64,000 bases of DNA from CAZYTM01 sp964649725 (GTDB taxonomy: Bacteria > Desulfobacterota > Desulfuromonadia > Geobacterales > Geobacteraceae), in assembly GCA_964649725.1 (NCBI GenBank), contig CAZYTM010000001.1, forward strand, positions 558,001 through 622,000, given 5' to 3'. Both the position numbers and the translations under genes were made by a program. The first letter of the stretch is position 1, and each line of letters opens with the position of its first letter. Under the pieces are notes generated by a model. The model ran no database searches. It worked only from the letters and a program-made list of their open reading frames with translations, and was not told the DNA's origin. Below are positions 62,890 to 64,000 of the stretch, piece after piece.

Positions 62890-64000
62890 ATGAAAAGTCA
62901 GAAAAAGTCAGCTTTCCCTGCGATTAAAGTTAATCAGTGGTTAGAAGAGTGGGATAAGATACCATTTGATCCTAAGTCGCATAAGTCGGAACCCGAAAAA
63001 TTTTTTTATGTATTCTCATTGCCCGCATCATATCTTAAAGCTTTATCTGGCATAAGACGGCGGAGCGCTACTGGCGGGAAACTGCGATCCGATGATCTAG
63101 GGATACAAAGGCGACATGATGAGAATAGATCGGATGAAATACATGAGTTTATTCACTATGGATATCCTTGGTCTGAATTAAGTGATGCTAAAAGAAAATC
63201 TGGCGAGTATAAAGACCTTCTTAAACCGGGGTGGCTACCAACTGCAATTGTTGTGAATATTCTGAAGTCTAATGATGTCAGGGACGATATAAAAGTTAAC
63301 AAAGATGACCTCATTGGAATCACTGCAAAAGAAAATAATATTTTAGTCAACATGCCAGAGAGTTTTACTGGACGCAAATGGGATCCAAAAGCTCTTCATC
63401 CTATAGAAGTGATAGATGGACAGCATCGACTCTGGGCATTTAAAGACGGAAATCATTTTGATGACTATGAACTTCCTGTAGTTGCGTTCCATGGCCTTGA
63501 TGTGAGTTGGCAAGCTTACCTTTTTTGGACTATTAACATCAAACCAAAAAGAATAAATCCTAGCTTAGCGTTTGACTTATATCCTCTTCTTAGGACCGAG
63601 GAATGGCTTGATAATTCACTGGGGCACCCTGTTTACAGAGAATCCAGGGCTCAAGAATTGACGGAAGCACTCTGGGCCCATCCTGTAAGTCCTTGGTACC
63701 AACGTATCAACATGCTCGGTGAATCCGGCGAGAAGATGGTTACCCAAGCAGCATGGATTCGTTCTCTTCTAGCTACATACATAAAGTCTTCAGATGGCCC
63801 CGGCGTGAAAATTGGCGGCCTTTTTGGTGCCCCTGTAACTGGCACGATCGGGATGTTACCTTGGACGAGAGCACAGCAAGCTGCATTTCTAATATTCACA
63901 GGCAATGCTCTGAAGTCTGCATTGAAAAATTGCGATGACGCTTGGGCTAAGGAACTTTTAGGTCGAGGTCGGTTGTTTAAGCCGGAGCCTTACGAAGTTT
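62890..64000 (+). CDS. DGQHR-domain protein (DndB-like), cut by window edge
   Basis: Open from ATG 62890 to the window end (370 codons, no stop). AAGGG precedes the ATG by about 9 nt. VIDGQHRLWAFKDG near residue 177 is the DGQHR signature, and FWTINIKPKRINPSLAFDL follows as in the family. DGQHR proteins include DndB, the regulator of DNA phosphorothioation, and many defence-island members of unknown function. The gene is more AT-rich than the core genes. What lies to its right would decide whether it belongs to a dnd or other defence locus. Confidence 0.85.
   Translation, partial: MKSQKKSAFPAIKVNQWLEEWDKIPFDPKSHKSEPEKFFYVFSLPASYLKALSGIRRRSATGGKLRSDDLGIQRRHDENRSDEIHEFIHYGYPWSELSDAKRKSGEYKDLLKPGWLPTAIVVNILKSNDVRDDIKVNKDDLIGITAKENNILVNMPESFTGRKWDPKALHPIEVIDGQHRLWAFKDGNHFDDYELPVVAFHGLDVSWQAYLFWTINIKPKRINPSLAFDLYPLLRTEEWLDNSLGHPVYRESRAQELTEALWAHPVSPWYQRINMLGESGEKMVTQAAWIRSLLATYIKSSDGPGVKIGGLFGAPVTGTIGMLPWTRAQQAAFLIFTGNALKSALKNCDDAWAKELLGRGRLFKPEPYEV

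Overview
The window looks like a chromosomal segment of a Geobacter/Geotalea-type Desulfuromonadota bacterium. This rests on gene order (recA-pilT-recX-alaS followed by a receiver-kinase and argBDFG), the LL-diaminopimelate aminotransferase (DapL) lysine route, HrcA/CIRCE control of grpE-dnaK-dnaJ, an oleC-oleD pair and very large secreted RHS and Ig-repeat proteins. The assignment is inferred from gene content; no rRNA or tRNA gene was seen.

Layout. (1) 1-1.35 kb: accessory DNA with an unknown gene cut by the left edge, a coupled 28-aa membrane peptide and a serine recombinase. (2) 1.9-11.7 kb: a 2744-aa secreted RHS/YD-repeat protein with an AT-rich C-terminal tip, a small membrane protein placed like an immunity gene, a decayed REP-type (RAYT) transposase with inverted-repeat ends, and an orphan small gene. 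(3) 11.8-20.1 kb: a 2771-aa secreted multidomain protein ending in a His/Asp-rich tail. (4) 20.7-25.1 kb, minus strand: oleC-oleD-phosphopantetheinyl transferase as one overlapping unit, then a nitrilase-family amidase. (5) 25.3-31.4 kb: hemW, then the CIRCE-controlled hrcA-grpE-dnaK-dnaJ set. (6) 31.8-35.4 kb: larB-larC-pgpA-cinA. (7) 35.5-44.4 kb: a sensor kinase, recA, pilT, recX, alaS and a receiver-kinase. (8) 44.5-56.6 kb: argB-argD-argF, argG, a NUDIX/nitrilase-like pair, argH, a lipoprotein, dapA, dapB and dapL. (9) 56.8-64 kb: more accessory content, with a secreted protein, a GNAT enzyme, a transglutaminase-like protein, a HigB/HigA toxin-antitoxin pair, two copies of a 235-bp repeat carrying a dapL 3'-end fragment around a DUF5131 gene, and a DGQHR-domain gene cut by the right edge.

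The arg and dap genes turn glutamate and aspartate into arginine and meso-diaminopimelate; no lysA (DAP decarboxylase) is seen in this cluster. The most unusual feature is a family of intergenic elements directly behind argF, the nitrilase-like gene, argH, dapB and (shortened) dapA. The inner arms covary between copies, and in four of five copies the outer arms differ in sequence yet remain complementary, as expected for a structured RNA or a miniature mobile element under structural constraint.
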